From assembly GCF_014202755.1 (NCBI RefSeq), contig NZ_JACHHK010000003.1:248001-312000 (forward strand): a stretch of 64,000 nucleotides of DNA, in the 5' to 3' direction. How positions within the stretch are numbered: the stretch's first letter is position 1; every line of letters begins with the position of its first letter. This document shows positions 1-7,298 of this stretch, piece after piece. Made by a program: the position numbers and the translations under genes. The notes beneath the pieces are model-generated. The model saw only the letters and a program-made list of their open reading frames with translations, had not been told where the DNA came from and did not search any database. This DNA comes from Catenisphaera adipataccumulans. Lineage in GTDB: Bacteria > Bacillota_I > Bacilli_A > Erysipelotrichales > Erysipelotrichaceae.

Positions 1-587
1 CGGACCAAATACGGCGTCGCAAACGTATTATCCACAGCCAGTGGGATCTGATGACGATGGGCAACTTTTGCCCAGGCTTCAATATCCACGATATTTCCTA
101 ACGGATTGCCCAGGGTCTCGATCCACAATCCTTTCGTCTTCTCATCGATGGCTGCTTCGACAGCGTCCAGATCATACGGATCGACGAATTTTGCGGTAAT
201 GCCGTATAAAGGCAAGGTATGCGCCAACAAGTTGTAGGTGCCGCCGTAAATGGTCTTTGCGGCAACAATGTTTTCCCCAGCTTTCGCCAGCCCCTGGATC
301 GCATAGGTCACGGCAGCCGCACCGGAAGCCACTGCGATCGCGCCGGTGCCGCCTTCCAAAGCAGCGATACGCTTTTCGAATACATCCTGTGTCGAGTTGG
401 TCAGACGCCCGTAAATATTGCCTGGATCAGCCAGCCCAAAACGATCGGCGGCATTCTGTGAATCTTTAAAGACATACGATGTTGTCAAATAGATCGGTAC
501 CTGGCGGGAATCCGTTACCGGATCGGCCTCTTCCTGTCCGACGTGCAAAGCAAGTGTTTCAAATTTATATTGTTTTTTTTCTGTCAT
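1..587 (-). CDS. metY: O-acetylhomoserine sulfhydrylase (MetY), 3' end cut by window
   Basis: This is the N-terminal 195 residues of a Cys/Met-metabolism PLP enzyme; the gene runs off the left edge. It reads MTEKKQYKFETLALHVGQ and then GNIYGRLTNSTQDVFEKR, EGGTGAIAVASG and LGNPLGNI, all typical of O-acetylhomoserine (thiol)-lyases. The family uses PLP to make homocysteine (or methionine) from O-acetylhomoserine and sulfide (or methanethiol) in the cytosol. The start has a strong GGAGG site nine bases upstream. The PLP lysine lies beyond the edge, so cystathionine gamma-synthase/lyase relatives are not fully excluded, but the N-terminus is most like MetY. It lies downstream of a LysR regulator on the same strand and is preceded by a small leader ORF, which suggests sulfur-dependent control. 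Confidence 0.9.
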   Translation of the reverse strand, partial: MTEKKQYKFETLALHVGQEEADPVTDSRQVPIYLTTSYVFKDSQNAADRFGLADPGNIYGRLTNSTQDVFEKRIAALEGGTGAIAVASGAAAVTYAIQGLAKAGENIVAAKTIYGGTYNLLAHTLPLYGITAKFVDPYDLDAVEAAIDEKTKGLWIETLGNPLGNIVDIEAWAKVAHRHQIPLAVDNTFATPYLV

Positions 588-615
588 GTGTTCTTCCTCC
601 TTCATTGTTTATTCA

Positions 616-678
616 TTAAAAAGAAGTCCAACACATTCGATTGATATTTAATATTCTCAAACAAAGGGAAGTCTTCAT
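616..678 (-). CDS. Candidate 20-codon leader peptide upstream of metY
   Basis: The ORF encodes MKTSLCLRILNINRMCWTSF and has its own AAGGAG ribosome site six bases before the ATG. It contains two Cys and one internal Met and ends about 28 bases before the metY start. Its first codons form one arm (665-674) of a perfect 10-bp inverted repeat whose other arm lies upstream at 722-731. The hexamer GACTTC recurs at the end of the ORF followed by T5, so alternative pairings are possible. A Cys- or Met-responsive translational attenuator is an inference. The ORF could also be a chance reading frame. Confidence 0.45.
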   Translation of the reverse strand: MKTSLCLRILNINRMCWTSF

Positions 679-731
679 ATTTTTCTCCTTTTCCTATCAG
701 ATTACAAGGATATAATAAGTCAGACTTCCCT
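665..731 (-). repeat. 10-bp inverted repeat in the metY leader
   Basis: The arms AGGGAAGTCT (665-674) and AGACTTCCCT (722-731) are perfectly complementary with a 47-base loop. The loop holds the ribosome site of the leader ORF, and one arm covers its first codons, so folding would hide the leader start. There is no T-tract directly after it, so it is not a simple terminator. An AT-rich stretch (about 733-745) just upstream could be the metY -10 region. Confidence 0.5.
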
Positions 732-769
732 ATTTGTATAATATAGAATTTAAATACTAGTTATAAATT

Positions 770-1687
770 TTATTTATTAAAATATTCTTTCAGACATTCA
801 ATATATTTTCGCCCGGCATCGGACAATATACTATTTTTCTTCACAATATATCCAATTTCCATTATGGCATTCGGGTTTTGAGAATCCGCTTTATATGGAA
901 TCGCGATAAAATCACTGCCGTTCAATTCCTCATCGATGATTCCCGAACATAACATATACCCATTGATCCCGACCATCAGGTTCAACGCTGTCGCCCTGTC
1001 GTTCACCTTGACCACCCGGGCATAATCGTTTTCCGACAAGATTTCTTCCGCCAAGTAATAAGCACTGTCTTTTCCTTGTTCAAAAGACAAATAAGGATAA
1101 TCCTGCAGCTGTTCGAAGGTTATCTCTTTTTCCTTCCCTAACGGATGGCCTTTGTATAAATAAACATAAGCACTGCAGGAAACCAGCGGATGGAATTCCA
1201 GGCTGTCCCGGTTCAGCAGTTTCATGATATATTTTCGGTTCAAACTGCTCAGATACAGGATCCCAATCTCACTTTCTTGCTGGGCCACATCATCGATCAC
1301 ATCCAGTGTCCGCGTTTCCTTGATCGCAAATTCGTACTGTGCCGGATCGTATTCATTGACCGTGTTGGCAAACGCTTTGACCGCAAAAGAATAGTGTTGG
1401 CAGGAAACGCTGAATTTTCGGCGGACCGTACCTTCCGGGCTGTACTTTTCCTTAAGCAGTTCATATTGTTGGTAGATCTGACGGGCATACATGAGAAAAT
1501 CACGGCCGTCAGCCGTCAGTGTCACACCACGGCTGGTGCGGTTAAAAATTGTGATGCCGGTTTCACCTTCCAGTTCTTTGATGGCACTAGTCAGCGTCGG
1601 CTGAGAAATATATAATTTTTCGGCTGCTTTATTCATGGAACCCATATCCGCAGTCGTTAATGCATAAAAAATTTGTTGGAGTGTCAT
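770..1687 (-). CDS. LysR-family transcriptional regulator
   Basis: The 305-residue length is usual for the family. Residues 1-60 form the winged helix-turn-helix (FYALTTADMGSMNKAAEKL, then ISQPTLTSAIKELE), followed by a substrate-binding domain to the C-terminus. The start has a GGGAGGGTGAT ribosome site. It is flanked by metY on the same strand and by a divergent aldehyde dehydrogenase, both plausible targets. LysR proteins next to metY often sense sulfur metabolites such as O-acetylserine, but the effector cannot be read from the sequence. An imperfect palindrome at 1732-1749 overlaps its own -35 box, which suggests autoregulation. Confidence 0.88.
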   Translation of the reverse strand: MTLQQIFYALTTADMGSMNKAAEKLYISQPTLTSAIKELEGETGITIFNRTSRGVTLTADGRDFLMYARQIYQQYELLKEKYSPEGTVRRKFSVSCQHYSFAVKAFANTVNEYDPAQYEFAIKETRTLDVIDDVAQQESEIGILYLSSLNRKYIMKLLNRDSLEFHPLVSCSAYVYLYKGHPLGKEKEITFEQLQDYPYLSFEQGKDSAYYLAEEILSENDYARVVKVNDRATALNLMVGINGYMLCSGIIDEELNGSDFIAIPYKADSQNPNAIMEIGYIVKKNSILSDAGRKYIECLKEYFNK

Positions 1688-1706
1688 ATATCACCCTCCC
1701 TTTTGA

Positions 1707-1734
1707 ATTATATAATACCTATCAAAATTGTAAA
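1707..1734 (-). promoter_or_regulatory. lysR promoter
   Basis: On the minus strand TTTACA (1729-1734) and TATAAT (1707-1712) are separated by 16 bases, about 20 bases upstream of the lysR start. Confidence 0.65.
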
Positions 1735-1749
1735 GTAAATATTTGCTTT
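1732..1749. promoter_or_regulatory. Candidate LysR operator between divergent genes
   Basis: AAAGTAAATATTTGCTTT is an 18-bp palindrome with a single mismatched pair. It overlaps the lysR -35 box and sits about 20 bases upstream of the TATAAT (1770-1775) that precedes the aldehyde dehydrogenase gene. This is the geometry expected for a LysR-controlled divergent pair. The binding assignment is an inference. Confidence 0.4.
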
Positions 1750-1799
1750 CCCCCACGGAATAAGTCTTGTATAATAATTGCTATGTAAAGGAGGCAACA

Positions 1800-3179
1800 A
1801 TGAACGAACAAGAAATCAAAGTCATCCTTCAAAGTCAGAAGAAATTTTTCCGTGAAGGACATACACTGTCCGTCACGTATCGTATCGATGCGCTGAACCG
1901 TTTGAAAGCTTCGATCGAAGCCCATGAAAAAGAACTTTGCGAAGCATTATACAAGGATCTCGGCAAAAGCAGCGACGAAAGCTATATGACCGAAATCGGT
2001 CAGGTGCTCAGTGAGATCAGCTATTTGCTGAAGCACATCCGCTCCTTTGCTAAAGAACATCGGGTCCGGACGCCGCTGGCCCAGTTTGCGGCCCGCAGCT
2101 TTAAAAAACCGTCTCCTTACGGTACGGTGCTGATCATGAGCCCGTGGAATTATCCATTTTTACTTTCTCTGGATCCGCTGTGTGAAGCAATTGCGGCCGG
2201 AAATACCGTTGTGCTGAAACCTAGTGCCTATGCGCCCAATGTCAGTGCAGCCATCCAATCCTTGATCGAAGAGTCCTTCCCAAGATCCTATCTGGCCGTT
2301 GTCACCGGCGGGCGACAGGAAAATACATCGCTGCTGAATCAGCAGTTTGACCTCATTTTCTTTACCGGCAGTCAGGCTGTCGGCAAAGTCGTGCTGGAAC
2401 ATGCAGCGCAGTATCTGACCCCGGCGGTCTTGGAACTGGGCGGCAAAAGTCCCGTCATCATCGATGAACAGGTCAATATCGACCTGGCTGCCCGGCGCAT
2501 TGTGTTCGGCAAATTTTTGAACTGCGGCCAGACCTGCGTTGCTCCGGACTATGTTTTGTGCCATACCTCTGTTGTAGACACCTTCGTTCAAGCCTGCGAG
2601 CGGGAGATCATCAAACAGTTCGGCAAAGAGCCGTTATATAATGAAGACTATGGAAAAATCATCAATGAAAAGCATTTTCACCGGATCCTGAATTTGATCG
2701 ATCCGGAAAAAGTTTACTTCGGCGGTCATAACGATCCATTCAATTTAAAGATCGAGCCTACCATCTTGGTCAATGTCGACGAACAAGATGCCATCATGCA
2801 GGAAGAGATCTTCGGACCGGTATTGCCGATCTTGACCTATGACGACATTCACCGCATCCCAGACTGGCTGAATGACCGTCCGCATCCGCTGGCGTTCTAT
2901 GTCTTCTCGGATAATCAGGAAAACATCCATTATCTGACCGAACATTGCCAGTTCGGCGGCGGCTGCATCAACGACACGATCATCCATCTGGCTACGCCGT
3001 ATCTTGGATTCGGCGGTGTCGGTGCCAGCGGCATGGGGGCTTATCACGGCAAAGTCGGCTTTGATACGTTCTCCCACACCAAATCCATTGTTGATAAGAA
3101 AACTTGGATCGATCTGCCGATGCGCTATCAGCCGTATACAAAACGGCATCGTTCCATGATCAGGAGATTCATGAAATGA
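1800..3179 (+). CDS. NAD(P)-dependent aldehyde dehydrogenase, class-3-like
   Basis: The 459-residue protein oxidises aldehydes to acids. PWNYPF near residue 109, LELGGKSP, the catalytic-cysteine motif GQTCVAPD and a C-terminal FGGVGASGMGAYHG followed by RYQPYT all fit the ALDH3/YwdH group. That group lacks the long N-terminus of class 1/2 enzymes. The start at 1800 is chosen because AAAGGAGG lies directly upstream; an in-frame ATG at 1767 lies inside the promoter. Its stop overlaps the start of the EamA transporter (ATGA), so the two are translationally coupled. Substrate is unknown; aliphatic or aromatic aldehyde detoxification is plausible. Confidence 0.9.
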   Translation: MNEQEIKVILQSQKKFFREGHTLSVTYRIDALNRLKASIEAHEKELCEALYKDLGKSSDESYMTEIGQVLSEISYLLKHIRSFAKEHRVRTPLAQFAARSFKKPSPYGTVLIMSPWNYPFLLSLDPLCEAIAAGNTVVLKPSAYAPNVSAAIQSLIEESFPRSYLAVVTGGRQENTSLLNQQFDLIFFTGSQAVGKVVLEHAAQYLTPAVLELGGKSPVIIDEQVNIDLAARRIVFGKFLNCGQTCVAPDYVLCHTSVVDTFVQACEREIIKQFGKEPLYNEDYGKIINEKHFHRILNLIDPEKVYFGGHNDPFNLKIEPTILVNVDEQDAIMQEEIFGPVLPILTYDDIHRIPDWLNDRPHPLAFYVFSDNQENIHYLTEHCQFGGGCINDTIIHLATPYLGFGGVGASGMGAYHGKVGFDTFSHTKSIVDKKTWIDLPMRYQPYTKRHRSMIRRFMK

Positions 3180-4057
3180 CGCAAGCATCTCATTCATGGA
3201 AGCATGCGCTGCTGTTGGTACTGACGGCATTGATCTGGGGCTGCGCATTCGTTGCACAAAGTGTCGGTGCGGATTACGTCGGCCCTTATACCTTTCTGGC
3301 AGCTCGTTATCTGATCGCGTTTTTGGTCCTGCTGCCGATCGCACATCATCGTGCAGATGCATCAAAACGCAGAGCTTCGATCAAAGCCGGTCTCTTCTGT
3401 GGTGTGTCATTGTTTTTGGGCTCGCTGTTTCAGCAGATCGGCATCGCATATACCACTACGGCCAAATCTGGTTTTATCACCGCCATGTATATGATCATCG
3501 TTCCCTTATTAAGTGTTTTTCTGGGCCAGCGGATCAAACCAAAGGTATGGCTTGCGGTTGCTATGTCCTGCATCGGTCTGTATCTTTTGTGCATTCACGG
3601 AACGATGTCTTTTTCCTTCGGCGATGCCATCACGTTGGTTTGTTCCCTGTTTTTTGCGCTGCACATCCTGATCATCAATCATTTTGTCAAGCAAGCTGAT
3701 CCCTGGACACTGAGCGCCGTTCAGCTGTTGGTCTGCGGCGTATTGGCCGCGTTCTTCATGCCGACCGAAGCACCGACACCGCATGCTTTATATCTCGCCT
3801 TGCCGGCTGTTCTCTATGCCGGTGTGCTCAGTTCAGCTGCCGGTTATACACTGCAGACCTTCGGCCAGCAGGGATTGGATCCAGCTGTGGCCAGCTTGAT
3901 CATGTGCCTGGAAAGTGTTTTCAGTGCATTGGCAGGCTGGGTCTTCCTGCATCAGACCCTGACGCCGATAGAAATTTTTGGCTGTATCTTGATGTTTTTT
4001 GCGATCGTCTGGATCCAGCTGCCGGAACCTCAAAAAAAAGCGGTCCGCTCTGTTTAA
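3176..4057 (+). CDS. EamA/DMT-superfamily transporter
   Basis: The 293-residue integral membrane protein has about ten hydrophobic helices arranged as two EamA repeats. The first begins LLLVLTALIWGCAFVAQS and the second around the segment starting ITLVCSLFFALHILI. AKSGFITAMYMIIVPLLSVFLG is typical of the first repeat's later helices. Family members export amino acids, metabolites or drugs. The ATG overlaps the stop of the aldehyde dehydrogenase, with AGGAGA about seven bases upstream. A strong terminator follows immediately, so the operon has two genes. The coupling suggests export of a product or toxic relative of the dehydrogenase substrate, which is an inference. Confidence 0.88.
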   Translation: MTQASHSWKHALLLVLTALIWGCAFVAQSVGADYVGPYTFLAARYLIAFLVLLPIAHHRADASKRRASIKAGLFCGVSLFLGSLFQQIGIAYTTTAKSGFITAMYMIIVPLLSVFLGQRIKPKVWLAVAMSCIGLYLLCIHGTMSFSFGDAITLVCSLFFALHILIINHFVKQADPWTLSAVQLLVCGVLAAFFMPTEAPTPHALYLALPAVLYAGVLSSAAGYTLQTFGQQGLDPAVASLIMCLESVFSALAGWVFLHQTLTPIEIFGCILMFFAIVWIQLPEPQKKAVRSV

Positions 4058-4080
4058 GATGTCTGCGGACATCTTTTTTT
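4056..4080 (+). terminator. Rho-independent terminator of the ALDH/EamA operon
   Basis: Arms AAGATGTC and GACATCTT enclose a TGCG loop and are followed by a T-run. The hairpin overlaps the EamA stop codon. Confidence 0.85.
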
Positions 4081-5029
4081 ATTGTCCTTTATCGGCTTTC
4101 AGCAGCATACCTGCACATTCTCTGTCGATATAAAGTGTATCGGCATAGCCGCCGCGCAAGCATCCCAAGGTCGGCAGCATCTTTGCCGGACCGACCGATA
4201 CGATGACTTTGTTCGGGATTTTTTTGATCATATCCAGCGGCACGGAAATGACGCGGGCATCTTGTTGGGCATCGACCACATGGCCGTTGATGTCCAGATA
4301 ATGTGAAAATACATCGCCGACCGCATTCTGTGCCAGGCGGTCATATTCCTGCTTGGTAAAATAGCCCATCTGGTAAAGAGTTGAGTCATAGCCGATACAT
4401 CCTGGTGAATAAATCGCTGTTTCACAGTTTTCAGCCATGGAAAAAATCTTCTGAATGGATGAATCCGACATGATCGCATGAGCAATTTCTTCCGAGTCGA
4501 CCATGGCCGGCGCCGGAAACAAGAAGCCATCCGTATGCAGGACATTGGAAAAACGCCGGATCGTATCCGAGCCCTGCGAATCAAATAACGTACGTGAAAT
4601 GCCGCCGTTCAGCTGAATGACAGCTCTGCACCGGCGCTTCGTGTTGATCAGCTGCGTGGACAGCGTGGACGTCGTCCGGCCCCAATCGACACCCACGATC
4701 GTATCATCGCGCACCATCCGGTTCAGATCTTCCGCGGCGGTCCGGCATAGATCTCTTAATAACTGTGTCCGGTTGCCGACGATATCGTTGACGATCACGG
4801 CCTTTTTTAGATGGAAACGTTTCATGATCTCCATCTCTAAATCGGACGATTCTTCGATCGGTGCGCGAATTGTGATCTGGACCAGGCCTTGGTCATGGGC
4901 CTGCTGAATTAAACGGCTGACCGTCGATTTTGACATGTGTTCCTTTTTAGCAATTTCGATCTGGCTCATGCCCAGCTCATAGTGCATCTTCGCAACGCGG
5001 AGGATCTGGTTCATTCGATATTGATTCAT
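4079..5029 (-). CDS. SorC/DeoR-type sugar-binding transcriptional regulator
   Basis: The 316-residue protein has an N-terminal helix-turn-helix (residues about 15-55, MSQIEIAKKEHMSKSTVSRL) and a large C-terminal sugar-phosphate-sensing domain (DWGRTTSTLS, VVSVGPAKMLPTLG-like segments), the SorC layout. It is divergent from a glucitol-type PTS EIIA and a polyol-phosphate dehydrogenase-like gene, so it probably controls them in response to a sugar or polyol phosphate. Two palindromes in the shared intergenic region are candidate operators, one lying within its own promoter. Confidence 0.88.
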   Translation of the reverse strand: MNQYRMNQILRVAKMHYELGMSQIEIAKKEHMSKSTVSRLIQQAHDQGLVQITIRAPIEESSDLEMEIMKRFHLKKAVIVNDIVGNRTQLLRDLCRTAAEDLNRMVRDDTIVGVDWGRTTSTLSTQLINTKRRCRAVIQLNGGISRTLFDSQGSDTIRRFSNVLHTDGFLFPAPAMVDSEEIAHAIMSDSSIQKIFSMAENCETAIYSPGCIGYDSTLYQMGYFTKQEYDRLAQNAVGDVFSHYLDINGHVVDAQQDARVISVPLDMIKKIPNKVIVSVGPAKMLPTLGCLRGGYADTLYIDRECAGMLLKADKGQ

Positions 5030-5055
5030 ATAGCCCCCTGATTTTCATCATTTCT

Positions 5056-5084
5056 ATTTCACAACATGGTTGTTTTTTTGTCAA
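5056..5084 (-). promoter_or_regulatory. Promoter of the SorC-type regulator with embedded palindrome
   Basis: On the minus strand TTGACA (5079-5084) is 17 bases from TGAAAT (5056-5061). The spacer contains the palindrome ACAACATGGTTGT (5061-5073), a candidate site for autorepression. Confidence 0.5.
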
Positions 5085-5100
5085 ATGTACATATGTTCAT
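5085..5100. promoter_or_regulatory. Candidate SorC operator
   Basis: ATGTACATATGTTCAT is a 16-bp palindrome with one mismatched pair. It sits between the two divergent promoters, 28 bases upstream of the EIIA -35 box. Palindromes of the TGnACAT/ATGTnCA kind fit SorC-family operators. Confidence 0.5.
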
Positions 5101-5127
5101 ATTTATGTAATTTTGTTTATTTTTCTA

Positions 5128-5155
5128 TTGACATCTCATTTTTTTGCTTTATATT
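5128..5155 (+). promoter_or_regulatory. Promoter of the EIIA/GpsA-like operon
   Basis: A consensus TTGACA (5128-5133) is separated by 16 bases from TATATT (5150-5155), 23 bases upstream of the EIIA start. Confidence 0.7.
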
Positions 5156-5178
5156 AAAAGTGTAAAGAGGTCATGAAT

Positions 5179-5544
5179 ATGAAATATCAATCCACAATTA
5201 CTGGCTGGGGCGAATTTGCCATGGACTTTTTAAATCCAACAGCCAATTTCATTATTATCTTCAACGAAGATGCACCGCCGGAACTCGCCGAAATCTCATT
5301 TCTTCACACGAAAAGTGAATTAAAAGGAGAACCAAAACCAGGCGACACCTTCCGCATCTGTGATAAAGAATACACGATCAGTGATGTCGGATGGGAAGCG
5401 TTGAACACCCTGCGCGAACTTGGCCACTGCACTGTTTCCTTCCAAGGACGGGATACGGTTCAGCGACCGGGAGTCATTGAATTGATCGGTGAGCCGATGA
5501 AACCGGAAGATTTCTATGTCGGCGGTAAGATCGAAATTGAATAA
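5179..5544 (+). CDS. PTS glucitol/sorbitol-type EIIA component
   Basis: The 121-residue protein matches GutA/SrlB in length and sequence (MKYQSTITGWG, FLHTKSELKG with the likely phospho-histidine, and RPGVIELIGEPMKPEDFYVGG). EIIA passes phosphate from HPr to its EIIB. No glucitol EIIB or EIIC lies in this window, so it is either an orphan with a regulatory role or works with a transporter elsewhere. AGAGG at 5166-5170 suits this ATG better than the in-frame ATG at 5173. It forms an operon with the GpsA-like gene, 49 bases downstream. Confidence 0.85.
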   Translation: MKYQSTITGWGEFAMDFLNPTANFIIIFNEDAPPELAEISFLHTKSELKGEPKPGDTFRICDKEYTISDVGWEALNTLRELGHCTVSFQGRDTVQRPGVIELIGEPMKPEDFYVGGKIEIE

Positions 5545-5593
5545 GGTTGATCGTTTCAACAGAAACTGAAGAGAAATATAGGAGGACCAAAAC

Positions 5594-6637
5594 ATGGCAA
5601 TTTTAACATTTATCGGAGCCGGACAGATGGCTTCGGCATTGACTTTCCCTACATTCGAAAACGGACACGAGATCCGCTTGGTCGGTACGCCGCTGGACCG
5701 TGAGATCATCGATCAGCTGCGCAAAGATAACTACCATATCAATTTAAAACGCACGCTGCATGACGGCATCAAATATTATCAAGTAGAAGAAATGGAAGAA
5801 GCCATTCAAGGTGCAGATGTGATCCTGGGCGGTGTTTCCAGCTTCGGTGTTGACTGGTGGGCAGATGAGGTACTGCCGAAATTAAACAAAGACGTGCCGA
5901 TCATCACCGTCACAAAAGGAATGATCGACCTGGAAAACGGCGATATGATCACATATCCGGATTACTGGCAAAGCAAGCCGGCCGGCAAAGAACTAAACTT
6001 CAATGCGATCGGCGGCCCATGCACCAGCTATGAATTGGCTGATCACGATGATTCCTGGGTCGCATTCTGCGGTCATGACATTGAAACACTGCGTTATTTA
6101 AAACAAATTTTCGAAACATCCTATTACCATATCAGCTTATCGACCGATGTGAAAGGCGTCGAGTTCTCCGTTGCGTTAAAGAATGCGTATGCTTTAGGCG
6201 TCACCCTGGCGGTCGGCCTGGCAGAAAAACGGGAAGGAATCGGTAAAGTGCACTATAATTCGCAGGCTGCCTTATTCGGCGAAGGCGTATGTGAAATGCG
6301 TAAACTGCTGAAATTGGCCGGAGCCGGTGCAGACAACATTGTTTACGGTGCTGGTGATTTATACGTTACCGTATTCGGCGGCCGTACCCGTAAGATCGGT
6401 ACCCTTTTAGGACGCGGTCTGAGCTTTGATGAAGCCATGGCCAAACTGAAAGGGGTCACACTGGAGTCTATTGTCATCGCGACCCGTACCGCTCGTGCGG
6501 TCCGCAATCTGGCTGCCAATGGTAAGGCTGATCTGAAGGACTATCCGCTGTTGATGCACGTGGATGAGATCATCAACCAGGGCAAACCAGTCAACATTCC
6601 ATGGACGGCTTTTGAAACAGAATACGTCGGTGAATGA
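5594..6637 (+). CDS. Glycerol-3-phosphate dehydrogenase-like (GpsA family) oxidoreductase
   Basis: The 347-residue protein has an N-terminal Rossmann motif (FIGAGQMASAL), a GpsA-like VTKGMIDLENG segment, a catalytic-lysine region (VEFSVALKNAYALG) and GAGDLYVT in the C-terminal domain. GpsA reduces DHAP to glycerol-3-phosphate. The usual GxGxWGTA nucleotide motif is replaced by GAGQMASA, and the SGPSFA motif by GGPCTSYE, so the substrate may differ. Its operon with a glucitol-type EIIA and a SorC regulator suggests a catabolic polyol-phosphate dehydrogenase rather than the housekeeping lipid-pathway enzyme. It has an AGGAGG ribosome site and is followed by a strong terminator. Confidence 0.8.
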   Translation: MAILTFIGAGQMASALTFPTFENGHEIRLVGTPLDREIIDQLRKDNYHINLKRTLHDGIKYYQVEEMEEAIQGADVILGGVSSFGVDWWADEVLPKLNKDVPIITVTKGMIDLENGDMITYPDYWQSKPAGKELNFNAIGGPCTSYELADHDDSWVAFCGHDIETLRYLKQIFETSYYHISLSTDVKGVEFSVALKNAYALGVTLAVGLAEKREGIGKVHYNSQAALFGEGVCEMRKLLKLAGAGADNIVYGAGDLYVTVFGGRTRKIGTLLGRGLSFDEAMAKLKGVTLESIVIATRTARAVRNLAANGKADLKDYPLLMHVDEIINQGKPVNIPWTAFETEYVGE

Positions 6638-6648
6638 TCTTCCTCTAT

Positions 6649-6672
6649 GCAAGGCTTCGGCCTTGCTTTTTT
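6649..6672 (+). terminator. Terminator of the EIIA/GpsA-like operon
   Basis: GCAAGGC and GCCTTGC pair around a TTCG tetraloop, followed by T6. Confidence 0.88.
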
Positions 6673-6676
6673 CATG

Positions 6677-6704
6677 AAAAAACTTCCGCTTCATGCGGAA
6701 GTTT
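6677..6704 (-). terminator. Terminator of the DUF4854-like lipoprotein gene
   Basis: On the minus strand AAACTTCCGC and GCGGAAGTTT pair around five bases and run into a T-tract. Confidence 0.82.
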
Positions 6705-6706
6705 GA

Positions 6707-7150
6707 TTAGTTGCTGTCTTTGACCGGACCGTCTTTATCATAGGTCGCGGTATATAGAATATCCCCATCGTCGTTGGTAAAATTAAACGTCATCTTGACA
6801 CCGGAAATATCTCCTTCATCCTCTACATCTTTAATGGCATCAATCAGCTGATCATAGTTATCTTCATCGTATAAATACGCTTCCAGCTGTTCTTTCTGCT
6901 GATCGGTCAATGATTCCATGCTTCCCATCGAAGCCGTAAAGATAATGGTGTTTTCTTTAATTTTGATCTTCATATTATTGGAATCAGCGATGTCATCGAT
7001 TTCTTCCTGCAGATCTTCATCTTCTTCGACAACTTCCTCCAACGTTTTCTGATGACATGCCGTCATCGTCGTCATCACAGCCATTGCCATCATTACAGCT
7101 AAAAGAAACCGGCCGAGACCGAACTTTTTCAATTTTCTACTCTCTTTCAT
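6707..7150 (-). CDS. Small predicted lipoprotein, DUF4854-like
   Basis: The 147-residue protein begins with basic residues, a hydrophobic segment (FLLAVMMAMAVMTTMTAC) and an acceptable lipobox cysteine near residue 32. A strongly acidic stretch (EEVVEEDEDLQEEID) follows, and then a small domain with repeated IIF/MTFNF strands. The protein is probably anchored to the outer face of the membrane. It resembles Firmicute DUF4854 lipoproteins of unknown role; that assignment is from memory of the family pattern. It has its own promoter and terminator, so it is monocistronic. Confidence 0.65.
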   Translation of the reverse strand: MKESRKLKKFGLGRFLLAVMMAMAVMTTMTACHQKTLEEVVEEDEDLQEEIDDIADSNNMKIKIKENTIIFTASMGSMESLTDQQKEQLEAYLYDEDNYDQLIDAIKDVEDEGDISGVKMTFNFTNDDGDILYTATYDKDGPVKDSN

Positions 7151-7189
7151 AACTCCTCCTCAAATTGATAAGTCTATTAAACTACTTTT

Positions 7190-7219
7190 ATTTTATTCAC
7201 TTGAAACTTGTCATGTCAA
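7190..7219 (-). promoter_or_regulatory. Promoter of the lipoprotein gene
   Basis: On the minus strand TTGACA (7214-7219) is 18 bases from TAAAAT (7190-7195). Confidence 0.65.
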
Positions 7220-7252
7220 TGTAAAATTTTTAAAGTATTGGTTTTGATTTTT

Positions 7253-7280
7253 AAAAAAATCGTTTCATAAGAAACGATTT
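7253..7280 (-). terminator. Terminator of mgtE
   Basis: AAATCGTTTC and GAAACGATTT pair around a four-base loop and run into T's on the minus strand. Confidence 0.85.
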
Positions 7281-7298
7281 GTCGAAATTTTCATTTAT

